This document shows positions 43,431 through 51,347 of a stretch of DNA of 64,000 nt, piece after piece. The first letter of the stretch is position 1. Each line of letters begins with the position of its first letter. The notes below the pieces were generated by a model that saw only the letters and a list, made by a program, of their open reading frames with translations, ran no database searches and was not told where the DNA came from. Origin of the DNA: Hyphomonas sp. GTDB taxonomy: Bacteria; Pseudomonadota; Alphaproteobacteria; Caulobacterales; Hyphomonadaceae. The position numbers were made by a program, and so were the translations under genes. The DNA lies in assembly GCF_017792385.1 (NCBI RefSeq), contig NZ_CP051230.1, forward strand, positions 372,001 through 436,000, in the 5' to 3' direction.

Positions 43431-44720
43431 ATGGATAAATCATCCGGTTGGATGCAGGCAGTGGTGTTCAACTCACTGCTGATCCTGATGCCTGTGATCG
43501 CGGCGCAAAGCCTGGCCATGGCCTTCTCCGGCGAGGGATTCTCCGATTCTCCGACGATCGAGGCAATCGACCAGACCCGCCGCAACATGGACGAGACCTT
43601 CGCCGCGATTGCACCAAGAAGCGGTGGCGACAAGTACAAGTTCTGGCACGACATAGTTGAACGTGAACTGACAGATATGGATGTGTCCGCCGCGCGGGGC
43701 TTCCTGCTTGCGGCGCCGCAAATGCTTGATCGCGAATCCGTTCGGGAACTGGAAGCTGATTCCAATGGCGTCAAACTTGATCGCGCCGATGACCGGCTGG
43801 CCGCCGCAGCCTTGCGAAAGCTGCCGCTCGACATCGGCCTGAAGTATGAACAGGCGCAGGCTTCAGCCGGCGCCAGCAGCCTCGCCAATCTCACACCGCC
43901 CGGCGCGGACCCGGTTGAGACCGCCTCTGAGGATGAGTCTCCTGCGGATCCGGCGGCGTCTTCCGACGCGGTCCCTTCCGCGACCGAAGTCACGGTCGCC
44001 GGCAACACGCGCTCTTCGGACCGCCGCTTCGTCCTGCTTGGGACATTCGCAGATCTCGCCAACAATTCCGAACGTTGGGTGGACGGTGACCGCATGGACC
44101 CTATCACACTCAAAATGACTGCCATCGGCCTGATCGGCACCGAGGCCGGCACAAAACTGGCGGACGGCAATGTACGGGCGGCCTCCATTCTCAAATCCGC
44201 CCGGCGGGCACGCCGGATGACACCAGAGTTCACCACCTATCTGAGAGAGCGCTTGAATGGCGCCCTGCCCGATGATGTTCTGAAGCCGGCCCTCGAAGAG
44301 GCCCTTGGGGAACTGGCGACCACAAGCGTGCGGGTTGACCGGGTACGGGCGGCCTATCTTGGCTCGATCAATGCCGAAGGACTTACCGAACTGGAGCGGG
44401 ATCTCGCACAAATCGACCGGATCGGCCTGCTGACCAGCACACCGGCCGCGATTACCCTGATAGAGCATGTGAAGGACAGTTCGGACCTGCGGCGCGCCCG
44501 GCTTCTGGCCGAGGCTGGCGGCGACCGGGCTGTGGCCCTGGTGAAGCAGGACGGAGCGGGCGCACTGCGCATTGCCGACACCGGCATCAAGTGGACACAG
44601 CAATTGATGCTTCAGGTCATGGGGCTGACCGCATCCGGCCTGGCCCTTCTCTATGTGATGATTGCCACCTTCCGCCGGAATGTCCGATTGCCAAAGAAGG
44701 TTGAACCTTCAGGCATCTAA
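43431..44720 (+). CDS. Two-TM protein with large central domain, function unknown
   Basis: A 429-residue protein with one hydrophobic segment near each end (about 8-32 and 395-415), placing roughly 360 residues on one side, probably the periplasm. The centre is helical with charged and Ala-rich stretches and an acidic, Pro/Ser-rich linker near 150-190 (DESPADPAASSDAVPSAT). The chosen ATG has GGAAA five bases upstream; another ATG lies seven codons earlier. I do not recognise a domain. It ends 11 bases from the convergent marC. Confidence 0.6.
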   Translation: MDKSSGWMQAVVFNSLLILMPVIAAQSLAMAFSGEGFSDSPTIEAIDQTRRNMDETFAAIAPRSGGDKYKFWHDIVERELTDMDVSAARGFLLAAPQMLDRESVRELEADSNGVKLDRADDRLAAAALRKLPLDIGLKYEQAQASAGASSLANLTPPGADPVETASEDESPADPAASSDAVPSATEVTVAGNTRSSDRRFVLLGTFADLANNSERWVDGDRMDPITLKMTAIGLIGTEAGTKLADGNVRAASILKSARRARRMTPEFTTYLRERLNGALPDDVLKPALEEALGELATTSVRVDRVRAAYLGSINAEGLTELERDLAQIDRIGLLTSTPAAITLIEHVKDSSDLRRARLLAEAGGDRAVALVKQDGAGALRIADTGIKWTQQLMLQVMGLTASGLALLYVMIATFRRNVRLPKKVEPSGI

Positions 44721-44731
44721 TCGCCGCGGCG

Positions 44732-45379
44732 CTACAGGTTGAAGGCGCCGCGAATGCCGTCGATCAGCAACTGAACCGACAGTGCCGCCAGGATCACGCC
44801 GAGGATCCGCGTCAGGGCACCGGCCACGCTTGCGCCCATCATGCGCACCAGCGGACCGGCAATGAGAAAGATCACCAGGGTGAGGATCAGGTTCAGGCCG
44901 ATGGCCGACAGGACGATCCCCTTTTCGATCCAGTCTGATTTGTCCGACATGTAGAACATGGCGGTGGCAATGGATCCGGGTCCGGCCACCATCGGAATGC
45001 CAAGCGGAAACACGGAAATGTCGTCCGGCTCGGGGTCGGCAGCGTGTGTGCCGAGATGCTCCTCAGCGCGGTTTTCACGCCGCTCGGTGCGCTTCTCGAA
45101 CACCATGTCCAGGGCAATCATGAACAGGAGAATGCCGCCGGCGGCCCGGAAAGCGTCAATCGAGATGTGCATGGCGCCCAACAGCCAGGACCCGCCAAAT
45201 GCGAAACCATAGATGATGATCGTGGCCACGAAGATGGACTTGATCGCCATGCGCCGGCGATAGGCTGCATCACCATTGGCCGTCAGCGTCGCGAATACGG
45301 GCGCCACACCCAATGCGTCGATCAAGACGAAGAAGGTGACAAAGGTGGCTGTGAAAAGGGAGATCAGGTCAGCGCTCAT
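44732..45379 (-). CDS. MarC family integral membrane protein
   Basis: A 215-residue protein with six hydrophobic helices, of the MarC/UPF0056 family. It opens FTATFVTFFVLIDALGVAPVFATLT and contains AAGGILLFMIALDMVF and the PLGIPMVAGPGSIATAM loop, the clearest family marker. MarC was once linked to multiple antibiotic resistance but that role has not held up; no substrate is known. It ends a leftward run with flbT and a small orphan, beginning 9 bases after that orphan. Confidence 0.9.
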   Translation of the reverse strand: MSADLISLFTATFVTFFVLIDALGVAPVFATLTANGDAAYRRRMAIKSIFVATIIIYGFAFGGSWLLGAMHISIDAFRAAGGILLFMIALDMVFEKRTERRENRAEEHLGTHAADPEPDDISVFPLGIPMVAGPGSIATAMFYMSDKSDWIEKGIVLSAIGLNLILTLVIFLIAGPLVRMMGASVAGALTRILGVILAALSVQLLIDGIRGAFNL

Positions 45380-45388
45380 GGGCGCGCC

Positions 45389-45694
45389 CTAGTCCTTTTG
45401 CGCCGCGGCGTCGAGGATTTCCTGCACCAGCGGTGCCACGATCACGGTGTCGCTCATTGCGGCGAAACGGGACAGGTCTGCCCCGCCCGAGGCCAGCGAC
45501 AACATCATGCGGTGACCGCGCAGCCTTTGCAGCAAGCCTTCATCGCCCCGATGCCCGTCAGCCATGGCCGTGCGACCATTGCCGAGATCGACCACAAGGC
45601 CCTCGCCCTTCCCCGCCTCCAGCAGCGCGATGGCGTCGTCCAGGGACACGGGCTTGGTGTGGGATACGGTATCTGCGCGCATGACGTTCGCCAT
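45389..45694 (-). CDS. Small protein translationally coupled to flbT, function unknown
   Basis: A 101-residue protein whose ATG overlaps the flbT stop as TGATG, so translation is coupled. It has an alpha/beta look (DDAIALLEAGKGEGLVVDLGNG, then LRGHRMMLSLASGGADLSRF) without transmembrane segments. It is not FlaF, the usual partner of flbT. Coupling to flbT suggests a flagellar or regulatory role, but that is inference. Confidence 0.55.
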   Translation of the reverse strand: MANVMRADTVSHTKPVSLDDAIALLEAGKGEGLVVDLGNGRTAMADGHRGDEGLLQRLRGHRMMLSLASGGADLSRFAAMSDTVIVAPLVQEILDAAAQKD

Positions 45695-46080
45695 CAGCCG
45701 GGCTCCTGCGGACTGGCCGCCATGAGTTTCCGGCACCGGCTGAGTGCCCGGTAGAGATTGGCTCCCGCGACGTCGGCGGAAATTTCGAGAACGGCGTCGC
45801 GGTCTTCCTGGGTGTCACAAGCTGCAAGGCATGCGGCGAGGGCTTCAGCCGTTTGTGCATAGGCGGGGCCATCGACCTCGCCCAGCAGATACATCTGCAT
45901 GATCGCAAAATAGGCTCGCCCCGCATGGGTGGTGGCGTCTGTCGGACGGAGAATGTCCTTTTCCCGAAGCACGCGCGCACGGGTTTCGAGCAGGAGTACG
46001 CCGCGCCGATCGCCGTTCCGGACGACCGCGCCGTTCACCACGAATGTTTCGCCCGGTTTAAGGGACAGCTTCAATGGCAT
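45694..46080 (-). CDS. flbT: Flagellar biosynthesis repressor FlbT
   Basis: FlbT is an alphaproteobacterial post-transcriptional regulator that binds flagellin mRNA leader and promotes its decay. The 128-residue form starts at MPLKLSLKPGETFVVNGAVVRNGDRR, the conserved opening. The middle REKDIL and the YFAIQLMYL-like YFAIMQMYLL segment are also family-typical. AGGAG lies 14 bases upstream, rather far. No flagellin genes are in the window. The next gene is coupled to its stop. Confidence 0.93.
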   Translation of the reverse strand: MPLKLSLKPGETFVVNGAVVRNGDRRGVLLLETRARVLREKDILRPTDATTHAGRAYFAIMQMYLLGEVDGPAYAQTAEALAACLAACDTQEDRDAVLEISADVAGANLYRALSRCRKLMAASPQEPG

Positions 46081-46474
46081 GGCGTTTGGTTCCACTCCTG
46101 CAGATTTCAACAAAATTTGCAGAAAGGCGTTAACGCTTGATTGCGATTCCGTAAGAGGGCGTGATTGGATTCAATCTATTGCAAGAGGATAAATGTGCCA
46201 TGCGCCCGGTTCCCGAATGCGTAGGATCAACAGGCCTGCGATGGGTTCGGTCCGTCACGGTCCTCAGGGGAACGACCTAACCAAATCCAGCGCGGCGCTC
46301 ATCTGAAGCTTGAGGCACTGCGGCGGTACGCATGGCTGGCTTCCTTTTACCACAAGGGCCGACGCAGCAGAAACAGAATCGATGCTGCAGTGCGGTGCCC
46401 CTTTCCCCACGTCAGCGCTTGCCCCTGACTTTCGCGACACTATTGTTGCGTCAGACCCAGATGAGGAAGAGTTC
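46081..46474. other. Intergenic stretch without a supported gene
   Basis: Nearly 400 bases between the divergent flbT and MoxR genes. It contains promoter space for both. I see no convincing ORF, terminator, sigma-54 promoter or full CtrA box; only a half-site-like TTAACGCC near 46131 read leftward. Confidence 0.6.
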
Positions 46475-47350
46475 ATGCGTTTCGAAGGCACCAAGGATTA
46501 CGTCGCGACCGAGGATTTGAAAGTGGCCGTGAACGCCGCTATCGCACTGGAGCGCCCCCTGCTGATCAAGGGCGAACCCGGAACCGGAAAGACCGTCCTC
46601 GCCATCGAAGTGGCCAAGGCACTCGGCGCGGAACTCATCGAATGGCATATCAAGTCCACCACGAAGGCAAGCCAGGGCCTGTATGAATATGACGCGGTAT
46701 CCCGCCTGCGCGATGGACAGATGGGCGAAGAGCGCGCCAAGGACGTGGCGAACTACATCAAGAAGGGCAAGCTGTGGGAAGCGTTCACCGCCGAGAAGCG
46801 CCCCATCCTGCTGATCGACGAGATCGACAAGGCCGACATCGAATTCCCGAACGACCTTCTTCAGGAACTCGACCGCATGGAATTCTATGTCTACGAGACC
46901 GATGAGACCGTGAAAGCCAAACAGCGCCCGATCGTGATCATCACGTCGAACAATGAAAAGGAGTTGCCGGACGCCTTCCTGCGCCGCTGCTTCTTCCACT
47001 TCATCAAATTCCCCGACGAAGAGACGATGCAGGAAATCGTGGATGTGCACTTCCCGGACATCAAGAAGAAGCTGGTGAAGGACGCGCTGACCACCTTCTA
47101 CGCCATGCGCGAACTGCCCGGTGTGAAGAAGAAGCCATCCACGTCTGAGCTACTCGACTGGCTGAAGCTCCTGATGAATGAGGACATCGACCTCGAGACC
47201 CTCAAGGAACAGGATCCGGACCGCCTGACCCCGCCCCTGCACGGTGCACTCCTGAAAAACGAGCAGGACGTCGCCCTGTTCGAACGCCTCGCCTTCCTCG
47301 CCCGCCGCGGCGACGGCAATGGCGGCGGCCGCAGAGGCCCGGCGGGCTGA
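46475..47350 (+). CDS. MoxR family AAA+ ATPase (CoxD-like)
   Basis: A 291-residue AAA+ ATPase of the MoxR group, CoxD-like branch. Walker A is GEPGTGKT at 33-40 and Walker B ILLIDEID at 111-118. IITSNNEKELPDAFLRRC carries sensor 1 and the arginine finger. MoxR ATPases work with VWA proteins as metal-insertion or folding chaperones. The likely partner, a CoxE-like VWA protein, is on the same strand about 4 kb downstream rather than adjacent. GAGGAAGA precedes the chosen ATG; the open region further upstream was not used. Confidence 0.92.
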   Translation: MRFEGTKDYVATEDLKVAVNAAIALERPLLIKGEPGTGKTVLAIEVAKALGAELIEWHIKSTTKASQGLYEYDAVSRLRDGQMGEERAKDVANYIKKGKLWEAFTAEKRPILLIDEIDKADIEFPNDLLQELDRMEFYVYETDETVKAKQRPIVIITSNNEKELPDAFLRRCFFHFIKFPDEETMQEIVDVHFPDIKKKLVKDALTTFYAMRELPGVKKKPSTSELLDWLKLLMNEDIDLETLKEQDPDRLTPPLHGALLKNEQDVALFERLAFLARRGDGNGGGRRGPAG

Positions 47351-47355
47351 TCTGA

Positions 47356-47856
47356 TTACTCGCTGGAGGGCCAACCACCCGGCGGAGCCGATGCGCTCGC
47401 CACTTCACGGTAAGGCGTCCAGCGACCTTCGTGCTTCTTCAGGATCATGAGATAGGTATTCGGAATGCGTTGCGGTGAGTCCGCACCGTCTGGCTGGTAT
47501 GAAACAATTGTCGTGCCATATTCGTATGCCCACTCTTCATCGATCACGACAATCTCCTTCGGGGTAATATCGAGACTGTAGCCGGGCGGAAGCGGTCCGG
47601 CCGCAAACTCGTACATTTTCAGGTGTTCCGGTCCGCCCGGGAGCGTCTGTTCGAACTCCGGATTACTGAGCGCCGCGAGTGCACCAAAATCCTGCGCGGC
47701 AATGGCGACGACGAAATCTTCCCGCAACTGATCGATCTGCTCAGTCTCTGCGGCAGTATCGATCGCAGGATCATAAGGCTCGCTTTGCCCGCATGCGGCC
47801 ACGACCGTGAGCGCTATAGCCATCACGCCGCCAATACTTCCGGCTTTCCGATACAT
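47356..47856 (-). CDS. Lipoprotein of the SnoaL/DUF4440-like fold, function unknown
   Basis: A 166-residue lipoprotein (lipobox VVAAC, with GGAGG eight bases before the ATG). After a short linker, TEQIDQLREDFVVAIAAQDFGALAALSNPEF looks like the helix pair that opens NTF2/SnoaL-type folds, and the C-terminal half is strand-rich (YGTTIVSYQ, then NTYLMILKKHEGRWTPYR). Such domains often bind small ligands or assist enzymes; no role is assignable. Confidence 0.7.
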   Translation of the reverse strand: MYRKAGSIGGVMAIALTVVAACGQSEPYDPAIDTAAETEQIDQLREDFVVAIAAQDFGALAALSNPEFEQTLPGGPEHLKMYEFAAGPLPPGYSLDITPKEIVVIDEEWAYEYGTTIVSYQPDGADSPQRIPNTYLMILKKHEGRWTPYREVASASAPPGGWPSSE

Positions 47857-47920
47857 GTCTTTTCTCCTCCCTGCTATCTAAGGCGTATTCCACCGCGCTG
47901 GCGAGGTGTGGCCGAATGTC

Positions 47921-48679
47921 CTAATCCGCCTGCACATCGATCTCGCCCAGCGGCTGCGCCTTGGGCCGCTTGTTCACGTCTTCGCGGCTTTTCAGGAAGT
48001 CGGCCATCTTGGTCTTGTCCTGGCGTTCGTCGAACCATGTTTTCCAGGCCAGCGTCATCCAGGCGGCGTGGAACATGAGTCCGCAGACAATTGAAACCAG
48101 ACCCGGGATCGGGCCGATATGCGCGCGCCGGACAAACTCGCCCAGCGTCAGGACGTCCGTGGGGTGGATCGCGATCTTCGCAAAATAGGCTGCCCCCTGG
48201 ATGGCGAAAATCCAGCCATAATTGCGCCGCAGGCGCCGGCCGATCGCCCGCGCCATGGAAATTCGATACTGGGGCTTTTCATAGTCATCCGACAAGGCCG
48301 TGCCGCGATCCAGCGGGATGCGGGCGCCCTTCCCGCGCAGCATGGGCACGTAGAAGGCGATCTCCAGCACGCGCGCCCGGAAGCGCCAGACATAGAAGAA
48401 TCGATACCGCCGGGCTTCCAGCATCAGAAACATGATGCACAGCGCACCTACCAGCACGATGGGAAAGGGAGATGCGCGATCGCTGGCAAAGGATACTGAC
48501 AGGCCGATCCCTGTCGAAATCACGGCCCAGTTTGTCGTCTGGTCCAGACGCTGGCGCCAGATGGTCGAGCGATAGACTTCCGCGCGATACAAGTGCGCCA
48601 GCGCGCCGACTTCCTTGCTGCCGACAATGGCTTCCGGCGGATCGCCGTCCGGGTCTTCACTGAATTCAATATCGCTCAT
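47921..48679 (-). CDS. DUF2270 family membrane protein
   Basis: About 252 residues. The DUF2270 signature is clear: LAHLYRAEVYRSTIWRQRLDQTTNWAV, a hydrophobic pair, then MLEARRYRFFYVWRFRARVLE and FYVPMLRG. Four hydrophobic segments suggest an inner-membrane protein with a basic middle loop. Function unknown. The ATG at 48679 lacks an obvious Shine-Dalgarno; an in-frame TTG lies 12 codons upstream. Confidence 0.88.
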   Translation of the reverse strand: MSDIEFSEDPDGDPPEAIVGSKEVGALAHLYRAEVYRSTIWRQRLDQTTNWAVISTGIGLSVSFASDRASPFPIVLVGALCIMFLMLEARRYRFFYVWRFRARVLEIAFYVPMLRGKGARIPLDRGTALSDDYEKPQYRISMARAIGRRLRRNYGWIFAIQGAAYFAKIAIHPTDVLTLGEFVRRAHIGPIPGLVSIVCGLMFHAAWMTLAWKTWFDERQDKTKMADFLKSREDVNKRPKAQPLGEIDVQAD

Positions 48680-48733
48680 GCAGACATTGTAGAGCGCGAG
48701 TCTCTCCCGCGCCAAGGGGCAATGCGCGGGCCC

Positions 48734-49639
48734 CTACCCGGCATCATTCGCCGGTTCCCGGCTATCGGTGCCACGGGTCTGCAGCGGAATGGGCACGGCC
48801 TCGTCCCGGAAGGACAGCGTCGATTGGGGAAAGGGAATGGTGATCCCGGCGGCATCAAGCGCATCCTTGACCGCAAACGCCACCTCATCATACGTCTCGC
48901 GCTGGTCCGCTGGCCGGCTGCCGGACCACCAGAGCAGTTTGAAGTCTATGGATGATCCCCCAAAGGATACGCACTGGACATCCTTCGTTTCAGATTGTTT
49001 CACCGTGTTGCAGGAATTCAGCGCTTCCTGGAGAACAGATTTCGCCTGGCGCATGTCGGTGTCATAATCGACCCCCACGACCAGCTCCTGCCGTTTCAGT
49101 CCGCGATCCGTTTCGATGTTCACCGGATTCTTGAACAGGTAGGAGTTTGGCACGATCACCAGTTCCCCATCGGTCTCGCGCACATGGGTTTCCCGGATGA
49201 GGATGTTTTCGACGCGGCCATAAACGTCCTCACATTCGATCACGTCGCCGATGCGCAGTTTTTCCCGGCCAAGAATGATGACGCCGGCCAGGAAGTTCTC
49301 GAACACATCCTTGAATGCAAAACCGATGGCAACGGATGTAAGGCCCAGACCTGCAATGATGTCGGAGGGAGACACGGACGGGAAAATGACGGTCATCGCG
49401 ATCGCAATGCCGACAATCCACGCGGCTATCGAAATCAGGTTTCGTGCAAGTGTGACCAGCGCATCGCGGACATGGGCACGATGCATCGCTGCCGAGACGA
49501 TGGCTCGAACGACCCGGCCCGCGATCAGCGCACCAATCACGACGACCAGTGCGATGGACAGGTTCGGCAGACTTTTGAAAAAGGCCGTCGCCATGCTTTC
49601 GATTTCGGATTCGAGATCCGCTATGGGTGTGAATTCCAT
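48734..49639 (-). CDS. Small-conductance mechanosensitive channel (MscS family)
   Basis: A 301-residue MscS-type channel that opens under membrane tension to release solutes. Three transmembrane helices occupy about 20-125. The pore helix GLGLTSVAIGFAFKDVFENFLAGVII has the Gly/Ala packing of TM3. The beta domain follows (IGDVIECEDVYGRVENILIRETHVRETDGELVIVPNSYLFKNPV), then an alpha/beta C-terminal domain. It lies between DUF2270 and an unrecognised periplasmic gene, all leftward. Confidence 0.92.
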   Translation of the reverse strand: MEFTPIADLESEIESMATAFFKSLPNLSIALVVVIGALIAGRVVRAIVSAAMHRAHVRDALVTLARNLISIAAWIVGIAIAMTVIFPSVSPSDIIAGLGLTSVAIGFAFKDVFENFLAGVIILGREKLRIGDVIECEDVYGRVENILIRETHVRETDGELVIVPNSYLFKNPVNIETDRGLKRQELVVGVDYDTDMRQAKSVLQEALNSCNTVKQSETKDVQCVSFGGSSIDFKLLWWSGSRPADQRETYDEVAFAVKDALDAAGITIPFPQSTLSFRDEAVPIPLQTRGTDSREPANDAG

Positions 49640-49674
49640 GGCAATTCAACGCGAAACCAGTCCGAGGGTTCCGA

Positions 49675-50427
49675 TCAGGGACAATAGCCCCGTTCAAGGA
49701 TGGGGGCGTAACCATCCAGAGCCGACCGGACATGGCGCGTATCTTCGGCATCTGCCTCGGCGAGTATGCGTGCGGCAAGCGGTTCGGCATCCCCTGTGAT
49801 CCGGCTGCGCCAGAGGGCGTGGCGCAGCGAGTCTGGTTCTGCGGTCAGCGCAACAGCGCGATCAAACCCGGCAAGGTCGCAGGCTTCCATGGCCAGCTCG
49901 GCCAGCACATGACCGAAATCCGCCTGTTCGAAGGACCGGTCGAGCCCTGTGGCCGTCTGCGGCGGCCCGGCCAGATCGAACATTGCATCGATGACCCGTT
50001 GGCGGGTCCCTGTGTCGCGCGCGAGGCGGGCCCCTTCAGCCATGATTTCCGGGCGGCCGATATTGAAGGGCGGACGTCCGGAGCGGGCGTCGGAAAGGAA
50101 GCGGTCCCAATCCCCGGATGCTATGGCCAGCCGCGCTTTCTGGCGGGCATAGGGTGTCTCCTCAAGCGGCGCGGGCGGCGCAGCCTTGAGGCGCTGGCGC
50201 CACGTGTAAACAAGGTCTGCGTCCCCACTCAGGGCGACGGTTTCCAGAAACGGCTCCACCAAACGGTCCCGCTTTTCGGTCGGCAGGATCGAGGCCGCAT
50301 TCCAGATTGCCTCGAGCACGCAATCGCCGGAATTGCTGGTGCCGCAAGTCAGTGGAGCCCGCGCATCCACCGGACCGGACACCAGTCCGGCCAAGCCCAG
50401 GAAAATGCTGATCCCAATACCCTTCAT
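49675..50427 (-). CDS. Exported alpha-helical protein, function unknown
   Basis: A 250-residue protein with a signal peptide (about 1-23, ending VDARA). The mature part is helical, with repeated short helix pairs (LVYTWRQRLKAA, ARQKARLAIASGDW, VIDAMFDLAG, HVLAELAMEACDLAGFDRAVAL) that suggest a TPR- or Sel1-like solenoid without clear consensus repeats. Four cysteines are present. Periplasmic location is inferred. It precedes MscS on the same strand. Confidence 0.65.
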   Translation of the reverse strand: MKGIGISIFLGLAGLVSGPVDARAPLTCGTSNSGDCVLEAIWNAASILPTEKRDRLVEPFLETVALSGDADLVYTWRQRLKAAPPAPLEETPYARQKARLAIASGDWDRFLSDARSGRPPFNIGRPEIMAEGARLARDTGTRQRVIDAMFDLAGPPQTATGLDRSFEQADFGHVLAELAMEACDLAGFDRAVALTAEPDSLRHALWRSRITGDAEPLAARILAEADAEDTRHVRSALDGYAPILERGYCP

Positions 50428-50474
50428 GGGGCGCTTCTAATCAAGCCGACCTGAACCGGGCATGAGTGCGCTGG

Positions 50475-50897
50475 TCAGGAAGCCACCACCCGCAGTCGCG
50501 AGAAGTGCTGGTCCCATCCCTTGTCATGACTGGTCAGCATGTCGAGCACATCGCCTGTGAAGTCCTCGAAACCTGAATGCACCAGCGTCAGACGTGTACC
50601 CCCGAACACAGGTTCCAGCGTCCAGTCGACAATGGTTTCGTGACCATCGAGAAACGCATGGGTAAATGTGTAGCGCAGCCTGTGGGGTGGTTCGGACAAG
50701 AGCACCCTGCCCCAAATCAGTTTCGGGTCCGGTTTGTCGGGATTCTCCCTCAGCAAGGCATACTCGGTGTCTGCAGAGAGGGGCTGATCTGCCTCATGAA
50801 ACCAACGGGCAAGTTTGTCCGGTTCGACCAGATAGGTCCACACGCGTTCCGGCGCGGCGTTGATGAAAATAGTCTTGGTAAGTGTCGCATCAATCAT
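50475..50897 (-). CDS. SRPBCC / AHSA1-like (START-fold) protein
   Basis: A 140-residue START-fold protein of the AHSA1 group. It begins with the usual ATLTKTIFINAAPERVWTYLVEPDKLARWF strand-helix and closes with TRLTLVHSGFEDF and a C-terminal amphipathic helix. Its ATG overlaps the ArsR stop by eight bases, so the two genes are coupled. ArsR-AHSA1 pairs are common in bacteria; the ligand is usually unknown. Confidence 0.92.
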   Translation of the reverse strand: MIDATLTKTIFINAAPERVWTYLVEPDKLARWFHEADQPLSADTEYALLRENPDKPDPKLIWGRVLLSEPPHRLRYTFTHAFLDGHETIVDWTLEPVFGGTRLTLVHSGFEDFTGDVLDMLTSHDKGWDQHFSRLRVVAS

Positions 50898-51204
50898 CAG
50901 ATCCCTCCACGGCGCGTTTCAGTCTGGTGAGCTTGTCGTCCCAGAACATGTCAAAGATGGTCAGCCAGTGCGCAACAGGTTCCAGACCATCCGGATTGAG
51001 TCGGTTGATGGTTTCACGCCCCTGCCGTTCGACCTGAATGAGATTTGCCGATTCCAGCAGCGCAAGGTGCTTCGAGACAGCCGGGCGAGTCATCTCGAAC
51101 TGGCTGGCGATTTCGGACACGCGCAGATCACCCTGCACCAGCATGGTCATGATCTGCCGGCGGGTAGGATCTGCAATGGCGCGAAAGACATCCGTCTCAG
51201 TCAT
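50890..51204 (-). CDS. ArsR family winged-helix regulator
   Basis: A 104-residue ArsR-type repressor: FRAIADPTRRQIMTMLVQGDLRVSEIASQFEMTRPAVSKHLALLESANLIQVERQGR is the complete winged helix. There is no Cys pair for metal sensing, so it probably responds to something other than arsenite. It overlaps the AHSA1 gene and has a long inverted repeat just upstream, most likely its operator. Confidence 0.93.
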   Translation of the reverse strand: MTETDVFRAIADPTRRQIMTMLVQGDLRVSEIASQFEMTRPAVSKHLALLESANLIQVERQGRETINRLNPDGLEPVAHWLTIFDMFWDDKLTRLKRAVEGSDD

Positions 51205-51214
51205 CTGAAATGAA

Positions 51215-51250
51215 ACCTTCTGGTTTCCATTTAATAGGAAACCAAAAGGT
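51215..51250. promoter_or_regulatory. Long inverted-repeat operator upstream of the ArsR gene
   Basis: Arms ACCTTC plus TGGTTTCC and GGAAACCA plus AAAGGT form a 14-base inverted repeat with one mismatch and an 8-base AT-rich centre. It lies 11-46 bases before the ArsR ATG, where an autorepressor would block transcription. Confidence 0.7.
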
Positions 51251-51347
51251 ATCCTGTCAACCCTCGCTTCGCTTTTCCCAGCGTCATCTTGGACACGTGC
51301 CCTTCGCGACGCTATCTTCCCGTGAAACGCCAGAAGAGAGACACTCC

